Assembly: GCF_018390735.1 (NCBI RefSeq)
Contig: NZ_JAHBCL010000008.1
Location: 80,923-144,922, forward strand
DNA length: 64,000 nt
DNA from: Fusibacter paucivorans
GTDB lineage: Bacteria > Bacillota > Clostridia > Peptostreptococcales > Acidaminobacteraceae
Direction: 5' to 3'
Shown one piece after another: positions 25,592-34,557 of the stretch. The notes under the pieces are model-generated. The model ran no database searches and was not told the origin of the DNA. It saw only the letters and a program-made list of their open reading frames with translations. Numbering within the stretch: position 1 is the first letter of the stretch; each line of letters begins with the position of its first letter. Position numbers and translations under genes: made by a program.

Positions 25592-26900
25592 GGCAATTTT
25601 AAAACAGTATGGTACAAAACATGTTTCGGCAGATGAGGCGGTGGCCTGTGTCAAATCTGGTGACTGGATTGAATTTGGTTTTTTTGCCAATCTGCCGCTG
25701 ACGCTGGATGTGGCATTGGCAAAGCGGATACGAGATCAGAGGCTGTTCGACATTAAACTTCGCGGCGGCGTGTTGATGCAAAGGCTTCAATCATTGGAAA
25801 GTGACAATGCAATATGGTATTCCTATCATTTTGGCGGTCTCGAGAGAGCATTGGCAAAAGAGGGTAAAGCCTATCACATTCCGATAAAGTATTCTGAAGT
25901 GCCAGTTTACTTGAGAGAGAATCTGACGACAAATGTGGTGATGATACAGACAACACCAATGGATGAAGAAGGCTATTTTAACTTTGGTGTCACTTTTTCA
26001 CACTTTAAGGCGGCCATTGAAAAGGCAGATACTGTCATTGTTGAAATCAATACCAACCTTCCCAAAGTACACGGCGGCTTTGATCACGCTGTTCACATTG
26101 ATGATGTCCACTACATTGTCGAAGGTGGGAATAATCCGATCTTTGAATTGCCAAGTGCTTCACCAAGTGAAACTGATTTAAAGATTGCAAGTTATGTCAT
26201 GCCGGAAATCAATGATGGCGCGTGCTTACAACTCGGCATTGGTGGGCTTCCCAATGCGCTTGGCAAGCTCATTGCAAAGTCGGAACTAAAGGACCTAAGC
26301 GTTCACAGCGAAATGTTGGCAGATGCATTTGTCGACTTGGTCGAAGCGGGAAAGATCACAGGCAAGTACAAGGAACTGGATAACGGCAAAATTGTGTTCA
26401 CTTTTGCGGCAGGCTCACAGAAACTATATGATTTTATGCATGATAATCCTATGCTGGCGGCATATCCTGTTGACTATGTCAACAATGTGCTCGTCACATC
26501 AAAGATCAATCACTTTATCTCGATCAACGGGGCTTTGGAAATTGATTTGACAGGGCAAGTATGCTCTGAATCCATGGGGTATAAACAGTTTACCGGTGCC
26601 GGTGGTCAGCTCGATTTTGTTGAAGGTGCCTACCTTTCAGAGGGAGGAAAAACATTTATTTGCTTGCCGGCGACCTTTAAAAATAAATCGGGTGTGCTTC
26701 ATTCGAGAATTAATCCGATGCTGACACCCGGCGCTGTTGTGACAACCCCCAGAAACGCCGTTCAGTATGTGGTAACAGAGTATGGATGTATTAATCTTAA
26801 GGGATTGTCGACAAGAGAACGTGCAGAAAAATTAGCCAGTATTGCACACCCGGATTTTCGAGACGGTTTAAAAAAGGCTGCAGAGAAGATGGGATTATAG
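25578..26900 (+). CDS. Acetyl-CoA hydrolase/transferase family CoA-transferase
   Basis: The 440-residue enzyme belongs to the Cat1/Cat2/AbfT group, which swap CoA between acetate and another acid. It has the GIGGLPNAL oxyanion region, catalytic Glu245 in VHSEMLAD and the C-terminal GAGGQLDFVEGA glycine loop. Length equals that of 4-hydroxybutyrate CoA-transferase, but sequence alone does not fix the acid. GGGAGG stands before the ATG, which overlaps the DUF169 end by 14 bases. It is the last gene of the sigma-54 operon; two hairpins follow. It may also serve the dehydratase encoded at 11801. Confidence 0.93.
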   Translation: MTADKAILKQYGTKHVSADEAVACVKSGDWIEFGFFANLPLTLDVALAKRIRDQRLFDIKLRGGVLMQRLQSLESDNAIWYSYHFGGLERALAKEGKAYHIPIKYSEVPVYLRENLTTNVVMIQTTPMDEEGYFNFGVTFSHFKAAIEKADTVIVEINTNLPKVHGGFDHAVHIDDVHYIVEGGNNPIFELPSASPSETDLKIASYVMPEINDGACLQLGIGGLPNALGKLIAKSELKDLSVHSEMLADAFVDLVEAGKITGKYKELDNGKIVFTFAAGSQKLYDFMHDNPMLAAYPVDYVNNVLVTSKINHFISINGALEIDLTGQVCSESMGYKQFTGAGGQLDFVEGAYLSEGGKTFICLPATFKNKSGVLHSRINPMLTPGAVVTTPRNAVQYVVTEYGCINLKGLSTRERAEKLASIAHPDFRDGLKKAAEKMGL

Positions 26901-26930
26901 AAACATAGTATTATTAAGATGACTAAGGAA

Positions 26931-26957
26931 GAAAGCATCGCCGCAGGCGGTGCTTTC
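26931..26957 (+). terminator. Strong hairpin at the end of the TRAP/acyl-CoA operon
   Basis: Twelve-base arms (26931-26942 and 26946-26957, one wobble) around the triplet GCA. There is no T-run, so this may be a 3' stabiliser rather than a true terminator. Confidence 0.55.
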
Positions 26958-26982
26958 TGCTTGCAAAGCGATTGCTAACATA

Positions 26983-27024
26983 AAAAGCCGGCGTCTCCAT
27001 CAAAGGGATGGAGAGCTGGCTTTT
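26983..27024. terminator. Bidirectional terminator between convergent operons
   Basis: Arms of about 18 bases beginning AAAAGCC and ending GGCTTTT, with one irregularity, separate the plus-strand operon from the minus-strand thioredoxin-like gene. Confidence 0.8.
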
Positions 27025-27071
27025 ATGAAGCTGTGCTTTAATGATTCATAAGCTTTGTTGTTGAAAACTGA

Positions 27072-27299
27072 TTACAAATACTTTTCGAGCTCTTTTGCAG
27101 AGGGAACACGACCGTAGAATTTAACGACTTCATCGACGACGAGTGCTGGTGTCTGCATAACGCCGTATGCCATGATTGCTTTGAAATCCTCTACCTTTTC
27201 GACTGTAGCATCAATGCCCATTGCATCAACCGCCGCTTTGACATTTGCTTCGAGCTTTTTGCAATTGGCGCATCCTGAACCCAATACTTTAATAATCAT
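27072..27299 (-). CDS. Small thioredoxin-fold protein (CxxC)
   Basis: This 75-residue protein has an N-terminal IIKVLGSGCANCKKLE with the redox pair Cys10/Cys13, and a cis-proline segment MQTPALVVD, i.e. a compact thioredoxin fold of the glutaredoxin-like redox-active disulfide group. AGGAGG-like sequence lies before the start. Proteins of this group often sit behind permeases of the ArsP/UPF0718 type, as here. It could reduce or bind the toxic species handled by the permease; this is an inference from gene order. Confidence 0.87.
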   Translation of the reverse strand: MIIKVLGSGCANCKKLEANVKAAVDAMGIDATVEKVEDFKAIMAYGVMQTPALVVDEVVKFYGRVPSAKELEKYL

Positions 27300-27419
27300 A
27301 ATTGCCTCCTAAAAATAATTTAAAAAGTTGATATTCTAAAATTTGAAAGAAAAAGATGTTTTTACACCCAATAAATGTTAGTGGGAGCTGTGTAGTTTCC
27401 TAAAAATTAATGGTTTAGC

Positions 27420-28427
27420 TTAAGTAATCAATAAGTAGCCAAATGCGTTAAAGGTAAATCCGATGATCAGAATGCCAACTGTGACAATTCCGGCGAATAT
27501 TACGAGCAGTTTTGTTTTAACCACATTTTTAAGCAGGATCATTGACGGCAGTGACAAGGCTGTGACGGCCATCATAAAAGCGAGTGCTGTTCCGATGCCA
27601 ACGCCTTTAAGGACGAGTGCTTCTGCGATCGGCAATGTACCGAAGATATCAGCATACATTGGAACACCGACAATGGTTGCCAGTGGTACGGAATACCATT
27701 TATCCTGTCCGAGTACAGCAGAGATGACGCTTGCCGGAATCCAGTTGTGGATAGCGGCGCCAATACCGACGCCAATTAAGATATAGAGCCATACTTTCTT
27801 AATGATATCAAGTACCTGTTGTTTTGCAAAGGCTAATCGATCGGCCGTGGTAAGTGACTCTTCCGGTAAATCGACGAGTTTATTGCTGAATACAAAAGGC
27901 TCCACATATTTCTCCAGTTTAGCTTTGCTGATAATTGTGCCGCCAATAACAGCCAGCACAAGCCCTACAACAACGTAAGCAAGTGCGATACGCCAGTTGA
28001 AAATGCTCGCCAGCAGCAGGACGGATGCAAGATCCACAAGCGGTGAGGAAATGAGAAATGAAAAAGTGACCCCGATGGGAAGGCCGGCGCTGGTGAAGCC
28101 GATAAACAGCGGAATTGATGAACATGAACAAAATGGTGTGACTGTTCCAAGCAGGGCACCGAGAATATTGGCAGTAATGCCGTTAAATCTTCCGAGTATT
28201 TCCCTTGTTCGCTCTGGTGGGAAGAAGCTTTGAATATAGGAGATTGCAAAAATAAGGACTGATAATAAAATAAATATCTTGATGACGTCGTAAAGATAGA
28301 AATGAACACTGCCGCCGAGTCGTGAATGAATATCCAATCCAAATACGCCGGTGACGAGTTTTTCTATCAGATTGGACAGCCAATTCATTTTGAGGACTTC
28401 ATCATTAAGCCATTGAAATATAAACAT
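27420..28427 (-). CDS. Permease of the ArsP/UPF0718 family
   Basis: The 335-residue membrane protein has about eight to ten helices and the family's hallmark FCSCSSIPLFIGFTSAGLP near residues 95-115, followed by SFLISSPLVDLAS. Members with this motif include ArsP, an exporter of trivalent organoarsenicals. AAAGGA ten bases upstream supports the start at 28427. It lies between an ArsR-type repressor and a small CxxC protein in one minus-strand operon, which strengthens a role in metalloid or thiol-reactive compound efflux. The exact substrate is not proven. Confidence 0.88.
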   Translation of the reverse strand: MFIFQWLNDEVLKMNWLSNLIEKLVTGVFGLDIHSRLGGSVHFYLYDVIKIFILLSVLIFAISYIQSFFPPERTREILGRFNGITANILGALLGTVTPFCSCSSIPLFIGFTSAGLPIGVTFSFLISSPLVDLASVLLLASIFNWRIALAYVVVGLVLAVIGGTIISKAKLEKYVEPFVFSNKLVDLPEESLTTADRLAFAKQQVLDIIKKVWLYILIGVGIGAAIHNWIPASVISAVLGQDKWYSVPLATIVGVPMYADIFGTLPIAEALVLKGVGIGTALAFMMAVTALSLPSMILLKNVVKTKLLVIFAGIVTVGILIIGFTFNAFGYLLIT

Positions 28428-28467
28428 CCTTCTAAATCCTTTCCTGTCAAATTAATAATTTTACCTA

Positions 28468-28824
28468 TTAATAATTTGGTACATTAATCTGACATTGGTT
28501 TAAATATTGTTCTTTAGCGTCAAGGCGCTGGTAATCGGTTTCAAACATTGCATATTGATCAATATCATCACTCAATGTGGTCAGTACTTGCATCAGCAAT
28601 GGATTTTCTCTTTTTAAGGCATAGAATACAAATTTTTCACGCCTCTCATCTTCAACGAGGCCTAGATCGCGCAATTTTGCCAGATTCTTTGAAATGCGCG
28701 GTTGAGGAACCTCTAAGATGCCAACGAGTTCGCAGACGCATAGGGGTTCCCGATACAGAAGCATTAAGATGCGTAGTCTGGTTTCATCGGATAACAGTTT
28801 GAAAACGCTTGTTGGTTGTTGCAT
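28468..28824 (-). CDS. ArsR-family metal(loid)-responsive repressor
   Basis: A 118-residue winged-helix repressor: FKLLSDETRLRILMLL recognition region, and the metal site signature LCVCEL with Cys29 and Cys31, the place where arsenic(III) binds in ArsR proteins. A third Cys sits near the C-terminus (NQCQ). Binding of metalloid releases it from DNA. It is the first gene of the operon and most likely controls it through the inverted repeat at 28863-28886. Confidence 0.92.
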   Translation of the reverse strand: MQQPTSVFKLLSDETRLRILMLLYREPLCVCELVGILEVPQPRISKNLAKLRDLGLVEDERREKFVFYALKRENPLLMQVLTTLSDDIDQYAMFETDYQRLDAKEQYLNQCQINVPNY

Positions 28825-28862
28825 AAAATAACCTCACAGTTAAAATAGGGGATCAATAACGA

Positions 28863-28886
28863 ATTCTCATATACTCATATGGGAAT
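28863..28886 (-). promoter_or_regulatory. Candidate ArsR operator
   Basis: ATTCTCATAT and ATATGGGAAT, four bases apart, match as inverted repeat at nine of ten positions. It sits 39 bases before the ArsR-family start codon. Confidence 0.6.
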
Positions 28887-28963
28887 GTGTAAATTTTACA
28901 ATGAATTCTTTTCAATGTCAAGGTCTGATGAGAATCTTTTTAAAAGGAAGTGTGGTGAGAGGA

Positions 28964-29863
28964 TCAACGCGTTGATGAAACGGATTTTTGGCTATAGTGC
29001 AGGCAAAAGTCTTTAAAACACAATAATGATTTTGTGAGGTATTTGTGTTTATGAAAGGCGATTCTAAATGTGCGGTTAAATTGAACGCCACGAACGGTAA
29101 AGGCAGCCAATTTGTTTGATTCAACGTAATCTGCAACGGCGCGTTCTGAGATAACGGTAAGGCCCAAGTTGAGTGCAACGGCATTTTTGATTGTGTCAGC
29201 ATTATTGCAGGTCCAGGATGTCTGCCAAGGCTGCTGTGCAGCACGCATGGTATCTTCAAACTTTTTCCTTGTGCCGCTTCCGATTTCACGGAGAATAAAA
29301 TTTTCGCCGTCTAGCTTTTCAGGTGACAAATTCTGTTTTCCGGCGAAAGGATGGTCAGGGGAACAGATGAAGACTAAATGATCAGACATAAAGGGCAATT
29401 CTAAGAGATCGGAAGTTGTGATCTCGCCTTCAATTAAACCAATATCCAACTGATCGTTCATGAGCAGCTGTTCAATGGCTGCTGTATTGTCTTCTGTGAT
29501 GGTGATATTAATATTGGGGTATGCCTTTTGAAAAGAGACGATAAGTATTGGTAGAACACATGTTGCAACAGTTACGCTGGCACCGATTCGTATCGCTGCA
29601 TTTTGTTCATAGGCTTTCATTTCAGCTTCAATATCTTCATAAAGTCTTAAGACATGACGCGCATAGCTGAGTAGGCTTTCGCCGGCTGATGTCAAATAAA
29701 GTTTACGAGAAAGCCTTTCGAAAAAACGGACGCCATACTGGCTTTCGAGTTCTTGTATCGCTTGGCTGACTGCCGACTGTGAAATGTAAAGCGTCTTTGC
29801 GGCCAATGTCATGTTCATGTTGTCACAAACTGCCGTGAAAATTTGAAAGTGCCTGCGTGTCAT
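28964..29863 (-). CDS. LysR-family transcriptional regulator
   Basis: The 299-residue protein has an N-terminal LysR winged helix (FQIFTAVCDNMNMTLAAKTLYISQSAVSQAI) and a two-lobed effector domain with GASVTVATCVLP at its start. Sequence like LILREIGSGTRKKFED is common in CysB/CysL-type regulators, often linked with YeiH exporters. It is divergent from the YeiH-type gene at 30123, its probable target, with two inverted repeats between. The usual effector is a small sulfur or carboxylate metabolite; unknown here. Confidence 0.93.
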   Translation of the reverse strand: MTRRHFQIFTAVCDNMNMTLAAKTLYISQSAVSQAIQELESQYGVRFFERLSRKLYLTSAGESLLSYARHVLRLYEDIEAEMKAYEQNAAIRIGASVTVATCVLPILIVSFQKAYPNINITITEDNTAAIEQLLMNDQLDIGLIEGEITTSDLLELPFMSDHLVFICSPDHPFAGKQNLSPEKLDGENFILREIGSGTRKKFEDTMRAAQQPWQTSWTCNNADTIKNAVALNLGLTVISERAVADYVESNKLAAFTVRGVQFNRTFRIAFHKHKYLTKSLLCFKDFCLHYSQKSVSSTR

Positions 29864-29904
29864 AGGATCCTCCTGTTATAAAACTGTGTGATGCATACAA
29901 TAGC

Positions 29905-29918
29905 GTACAGAACTGTAC
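29905..29918. promoter_or_regulatory. Perfect inverted repeat in the LysR/YeiH divergent region
   Basis: GTACAGAACTGTAC has six-base arms around AA, about 40 bases before the LysR start; probably an autoregulatory site. Confidence 0.45.
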
Positions 29919-30000
29919 TTTGATAACCAAAATAGTAAGAAATCAATGAAGTAAATAGAGTTCAATAAGTAAAAGATTATTAAAACAATAAGATAATAAT

Positions 30001-30031
30001 ATTATACTTATTTGTATTGGTAAAGTATAAT
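30001..30031. promoter_or_regulatory. Second inverted repeat facing the YeiH-type gene
   Basis: ATTATACTT (30001-30009) and AAGTATAAT (30023-30031) are perfect nine-base arms with a 13-base spacer, a size that suits a LysR-type operator. Confidence 0.45.
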
Positions 30032-30122
30032 AAGAAAATCAAATGGCAAAATGAGTGAGTAAATGAGTGTGTCAGTCATATGGCAGGCTTCATCAAAATC
30101 GTTATCAATAAGGAGGCAAGAT

Positions 30123-31160
30123 TTGGAGATAATCAGAAAAAGGAGTCCCGGTATTTTATTGGCATTTATAATTGCCGCTATTGCATGGCAACTTGGGAAA
30201 TGGGCGCCAATTGTCGGCAGTCCTGTTTTTGGCATTTTAATCGGCATGATAATTGCGACGTGGCAGCGTCCGAAATACTTTGATGCAGGGATTAATTATA
30301 CATCGAAAAAGCTTCTCAAGCTTGCTATAATTCTCATTGGTTTTAATATGAATCTCGTCCATGTGCTCGCAGTAGGCAGACAGACGCTGGTGTTAATGTT
30401 CTTTACGCTTTCTGCAACGTTTTTAACAGCTTATTTAGCAGGGCGATGGCTTAAAATTGAACGTAATGCCAATATTCTCATTGGGGTTGGTACGGCGATC
30501 TGCGGCGGATCGGCAATTGCGGCAACAGCACCTGTTATTGATGCCGATGATAGTGAAGTCGCCAGTGCCATTTCGACGATCTTTCTCTTTAATGTAATTG
30601 CAGCTTTTGCTTTCCCGGCGATGGGGCACTTTTTTGGGATGACGGATCACTTTTTCGGCTTATGGGCGGGAACGGCTATCAACGATACATCTTCAGTAGT
30701 TGCAGCGGGCTATGCCTACAGCAGTACAGCGGGCGATTTGGCTGTTATTGTAAAATTAACGCGCACATTGATGATTATCCCTGTGACATTGGTGCTTGCG
30801 ATTTACCAATCAAAAAAAGACGCAGCAAGTCACAAAATCAGTGTTAAAGGTATCGAAACGGAGATGCACAGCGGCAGTTATCATCTTGTATCAATTTTTC
30901 CTTGGTTTGTACTGGGGTTTTTAGCTGCGGCATTTCTCAATACGGTGGTTGAACCCATGTGGGAGGGATGGATTCCGGCAGCGCATCAATTGGCGGTTCT
31001 TGGTAAATTCATGATTGTCATGGCGATGGCAGCCATCGGTCTCAATACACATTTGGGCAAGCTCGTACGAAATGGCATCAGACCATTGATACTAGGCTTT
31101 ACAACCTGGGTAGTTCTAGCCGTAGTGTCTATCTTAGTGCAGGTGACTTTGCAGTTCTAA
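30123..31160 (+). CDS. YeiH/UPF0324-family membrane protein (putative sulfate exporter)
   Basis: This 345-residue protein has about ten hydrophobic segments and the family motifs LIGFNMNL, GVGTAICGGSAIAATAPVI and FGLWAGTAINDTSSVVAAGY. YeiH proteins are called putative sulfate exporters, but transport has rarely been tested. AAGGAGG at 30110-30116 lies seven bases before a TTG, so translation probably starts there and not at the upstream ATG at 30063. It is divergent from a LysR gene that should control it. A bidirectional terminator follows at 31226-31265. Confidence 0.88.
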   Translation: MEIIRKRSPGILLAFIIAAIAWQLGKWAPIVGSPVFGILIGMIIATWQRPKYFDAGINYTSKKLLKLAIILIGFNMNLVHVLAVGRQTLVLMFFTLSATFLTAYLAGRWLKIERNANILIGVGTAICGGSAIAATAPVIDADDSEVASAISTIFLFNVIAAFAFPAMGHFFGMTDHFFGLWAGTAINDTSSVVAAGYAYSSTAGDLAVIVKLTRTLMIIPVTLVLAIYQSKKDAASHKISVKGIETEMHSGSYHLVSIFPWFVLGFLAAAFLNTVVEPMWEGWIPAAHQLAVLGKFMIVMAMAAIGLNTHLGKLVRNGIRPLILGFTTWVVLAVVSILVQVTLQF

Positions 31161-31225
31161 TCATTTGTTTTACCTGACCTCTTATGACTTTTAATACAGA
31201 TTTTAATAACAGATGAGAGATATAA

Positions 31226-31265
31226 AAAACGGGGCAATTGTTTTTAAAGCAATCGCCCCGTTTTT
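31226..31265. terminator. Bidirectional terminator; holds the stop codon of the minus-strand gene
   Basis: AAAACGGGGCAATTG (31226-31240) pairs with CAATCGCCCCGTTTT with one mismatch. The TAA of the YibE/F-type gene (31244-31246 on the minus strand) falls in the loop. Confidence 0.85.
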
Positions 31266-32560
31266 ATATGGTAAGAACGAGGGGGATTAGGTGCTGCAAG
31301 AGGTGTTGGCATTTGCTGTGTAAATGGCGGCGTTTTTGCGAAATGAATTTCCGAATTGATTGTAATTGTTTCAAGAGCAGCTTTGTTTGCATTTTCTTCG
31401 AAATGATCATTAGAGCGTTTATCGGCATTGTGATGATCATGCTTGTCAGGATGTGCTAAAAGGAAGCCGCTGGTGAGTGCAGTAAAAGGTGCGACAGTAA
31501 CGAGACCGATACTGCCGATCACAGTATGGAGGATTTCTGAAGAGATATATTTAAGATTTAAAATATTGATAAGTGGTGTTCCCTGTGCCATAAAGACCAT
31601 CAAAAGCGATATGAATCCACCTGAATAAGCCAGCAGCAACGTCGTGGTCATCGTTCCCATGATGGCACGGCCGATGGCAAAACCGGATTGAATTAGTTTT
31701 CGACGGCTCAAATCAGGTGCTGAAATAATGAGTTCGTGCATAGCGGAAGTAATATCCACAGAGACATCCATCATGGCACCAGAGCTGGCAATAAAGATGC
31801 TGGCGATGAAGATTTGCGTTAAATCCAAATAAGCATAGCCGGCATACATCAAGCTTTCGGCATAGGGCATGACAGCACCGTGAATATTGAAGGCGCCAAC
31901 TAAATACATCGCAATAAAAGCAGTCAGCAGCGTCCCTAGTGACGAACCGAGAATGGCAGAAAGGGATCGTGTATCGAGGCCGTATACTAATAAGATGATA
32001 AGGGATGTCAAAGCGAGCGTACAGCCGAGACCAATGAGAATGGGATTAAAGCCGTTGAGAAAAGCAGGAACGAGTATCTTCCAGATGACGAGAACAGTCA
32101 TCATAAAGGAAATAATCGATCTAAAACCCGTCCACCCCGCAAACGCGATCAGCAATATGATAAATGCGGCGACGAGGACGATGGTTTTGGTCAAGCGATA
32201 ATGATCCACGAGATTGATATAATGAATGCCATCATCGGTGTAGTCTATAACAGCAAGGGCTTTATCACCTGGCACGTAGAGTTTGTCTTGTTCCAATGAT
32301 CCGAGCATCAGGTTGACGGCGGGCGCTGTTTGTCCTTTATACTGCCCGCCAAGTACTTCAACGCTGCAATTTTGTTCGCCTTGCTTTACGAGGCCGATCT
32401 GATGAACGCTGTCATTATCGACGGTGAGAATTGACACGGGGACACGTTCGGTGTTTGGAAAGATTTTTTGTGTATACTGAGATGGTAAAAGCCAGAGCAT
32501 TATACACAGGATAAGTGTAATAATCGTTGGAACAGCAATATGGTATTGTGCACGAATCAT
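31244..32560 (-). CDS. YibE/F-family membrane protein
   Basis: A 438-residue protein of the YibE/F family. One N-terminal helix and an extracytoplasmic beta-rich domain (about 30-140) come first, then about seven further helices with GLGCTLALTSLIILLVYGLD and SGAMMDVSVDITSAMHE. The role of the family is not established; a transport or signalling function is guessed from topology. AAAGGAG ten bases upstream favours ATG 32560; the longer frame from 32614 has no ribosome site. The C-terminus is His- and Asn-rich (HPDKHDHHNADKR), possibly metal-binding. It is transcribed alone. Confidence 0.85.
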   Translation of the reverse strand: MIRAQYHIAVPTIITLILCIMLWLLPSQYTQKIFPNTERVPVSILTVDNDSVHQIGLVKQGEQNCSVEVLGGQYKGQTAPAVNLMLGSLEQDKLYVPGDKALAVIDYTDDGIHYINLVDHYRLTKTIVLVAAFIILLIAFAGWTGFRSIISFMMTVLVIWKILVPAFLNGFNPILIGLGCTLALTSLIILLVYGLDTRSLSAILGSSLGTLLTAFIAMYLVGAFNIHGAVMPYAESLMYAGYAYLDLTQIFIASIFIASSGAMMDVSVDITSAMHELIISAPDLSRRKLIQSGFAIGRAIMGTMTTTLLLAYSGGFISLLMVFMAQGTPLINILNLKYISSEILHTVIGSIGLVTVAPFTALTSGFLLAHPDKHDHHNADKRSNDHFEENANKAALETITINSEIHFAKTPPFTQQMPTPLAAPNPPRSYHIKTGRLL

Positions 32561-32683
32561 AGAATGCGCACTCCTTTCAGCAGAATGAGATAAAGAATAA
32601 CTTGGTAAATTCATGCGATTAAACGCAAGCGACAGATTTAGATCGATTTTTATGGATGACTTTTTACAGCAGTTTTTTTATTA

Positions 32684-32720
32684 AGAAAAAGCAAAAGGAA
32701 GTTGGACACTTCCTTTTGCC
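32684..32720 (-). terminator. Intrinsic terminator of the alkaline phosphatase gene
   Basis: Perfect 12-base arms (32691-32702 and 32708-32719) with a five-base loop; on the minus strand a T-run follows. Confidence 0.9.
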
Positions 32721-32797
32721 ATATTCATAAGAAGATGCTGTTTAGATAGTTGCATTGTCATGTCAATTCATAAAAGCGTCTTTCTCTGTGAGGGCGT

Positions 32798-34309
32798 TTA
32801 TTTGACGTGTGTCAGTGTCGCCATTTTTGTAAAGAGATCCGTATTGTCATAAGCGCCTGAAAATAATGAAGCACCAACGCCTTCGGCATAAACAGCTGTT
32901 GGCAGGCCAGTATGAGAATATGAAGTCCAGCCTATTCCCGACTTATTGTTAAGCAAGTGTGTAATCGTGACAGAAAGGGGTTCATAGCCACCGTAGAGCA
33001 AGTAATCTTCTTCTGAAAGATTACGCGCATCTGGATCAATCATACTGAGTGTATACGCTTTTTCTAACTTGCTGAGTTCTAAATCACTGAGAACCATGTT
33101 TGGATACGCTGTTGCAGAAGCATTTACCTCTGTAACCAGACCAAAATTATCTTGGATGTCGAGGAGGACGGTATCAAAGCTTGCACTTTGCGCACGGAAT
33201 GTATCTACTTTTTCATTATATGCTTCAAATGACATTGTTTGTGCATCAAGTTGGTTGAGATAGGTGCTGTATTTGGTACCTGCATAGCCAATGGTCAGAC
33301 CGCCGGTTTCATGGTCGCCGGTTACGATGATGAGTGTTTCATCTGGGTATTTGTTATAGAATTTGATTGCTTCTTGAACAGCTTCATCAAAGGCGATGGT
33401 ATCATCAATGGATGCTTTTGCGTCATTGGCATGACAAGCCCAGTCAATTTTACCGCCTTCAACCATCATAAAGAACCCTCTGTCATTATTCAGAACATCG
33501 ATTCCCTTACGCGTAAAGTCTGCCAGTGAAAGGTCGCCGCTTTTACGATCAAGTTCATATGGCAATGCACCGCCAACTAATGTTGGATTGATTGCAATGA
33601 CTTTATCATTGGTTTTGCTGAGGTTCAAAATGCTTTTGGTATCATTGTATACTTTGTAGCCGCTGTCTTTTGCGACTTCTAGTACTTCTTTTTGATCGCC
33701 ATTTTTACCGGTGCTGACCAACAGACCGCCACCGCCAAAGTAATCAAAGCCGCTATCAATCATTTCAAGGCCAATTTCATAATAATTGCTTCTCGTCGGT
33801 TGGTGTGCATAAAATGCAGCTGGCGTTGCATGGTTTAATGGTACAGATGAGATAATACCGATTTTGTAGCCAAACTGTTTTTTCAATTTTTCTGCGATCG
33901 TTTCATAAGCAATCGTTTTTTGCTCATCCATGTTGATAACGCCGCTGAGTGTTTTAAAGCCAGTTGAAATAGAGGTTGCCGTCGAAGCGGAATCTGGACA
34001 GAATGAAGTTGAATCAAATGTCGTTGCATTGCCGGCGACTGAGAAATTCATAAATGCCAATGGATCATTTTCCACTTTTTTGCCTTCATAAGCGACGGCA
34101 CCAAGATAATCACTTGCCGCTGTCAGCTGAGGGAAAGTCATACCGTCTCCGATAAACAAGAAGACGTATTTCGGCGCATCGCCTTGCCAAGTGCTGCTTT
34201 CCGTAGAGGCAACGCTAGGTGACGAAATCTGTGAGGCAAAGACTAAGCCTGAAACGACGAGTGTCAGTGCCATAAATGCTGTTAACAAGCGTTTTAATTT
34301 TGTTTTCAT
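32798..34309 (-). CDS. Alkaline phosphatase, secreted
   Basis: The 503-residue enzyme cleaves phosphate monoesters outside the membrane. It has an N-terminal signal peptide (KLKRLLTAFMALTLVVSGLVFAS), the metal-binding FIGDGMTFPQ motif, nucleophile Ser in CPDSASTATS, the DWACHANDA metal loop and the TGDHETGG motif near residue 330; all are hallmarks of PhoA-like phosphatases. GGAGG five bases before ATG 34309 outweighs the upstream in-frame start at 34321. The gene stands alone. Control by phosphate is expected from the family, but no Pho box was seen. Confidence 0.95.
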   Translation of the reverse strand: MKTKLKRLLTAFMALTLVVSGLVFASQISSPSVASTESSTWQGDAPKYVFLFIGDGMTFPQLTAASDYLGAVAYEGKKVENDPLAFMNFSVAGNATTFDSTSFCPDSASTATSISTGFKTLSGVINMDEQKTIAYETIAEKLKKQFGYKIGIISSVPLNHATPAAFYAHQPTRSNYYEIGLEMIDSGFDYFGGGGLLVSTGKNGDQKEVLEVAKDSGYKVYNDTKSILNLSKTNDKVIAINPTLVGGALPYELDRKSGDLSLADFTRKGIDVLNNDRGFFMMVEGGKIDWACHANDAKASIDDTIAFDEAVQEAIKFYNKYPDETLIIVTGDHETGGLTIGYAGTKYSTYLNQLDAQTMSFEAYNEKVDTFRAQSASFDTVLLDIQDNFGLVTEVNASATAYPNMVLSDLELSKLEKAYTLSMIDPDARNLSEEDYLLYGGYEPLSVTITHLLNNKSGIGWTSYSHTGLPTAVYAEGVGASLFSGAYDNTDLFTKMATLTHVK

Positions 34310-34557
34310 GAGTTCCTCCAAATTTATTATGATATAGCAGTTGTACTCATGATAATCATTTTACGTTAAATGGAAATGTGAAGGTTGTAAAAAAAATGTT
34401 ATGAGAATGTCAAATGTGGCAAAGTTGAAACAGACAAGAAAATTTTGATATGCTTGACATTGTTTGCCGTTGAGGTAATGAAATTGTTAATATTGCGACA
34501 AGTGGGTATAAATAGAAAGATACAAAAACACGTCGTGGGCGTTTAAAGGAGGACGTT

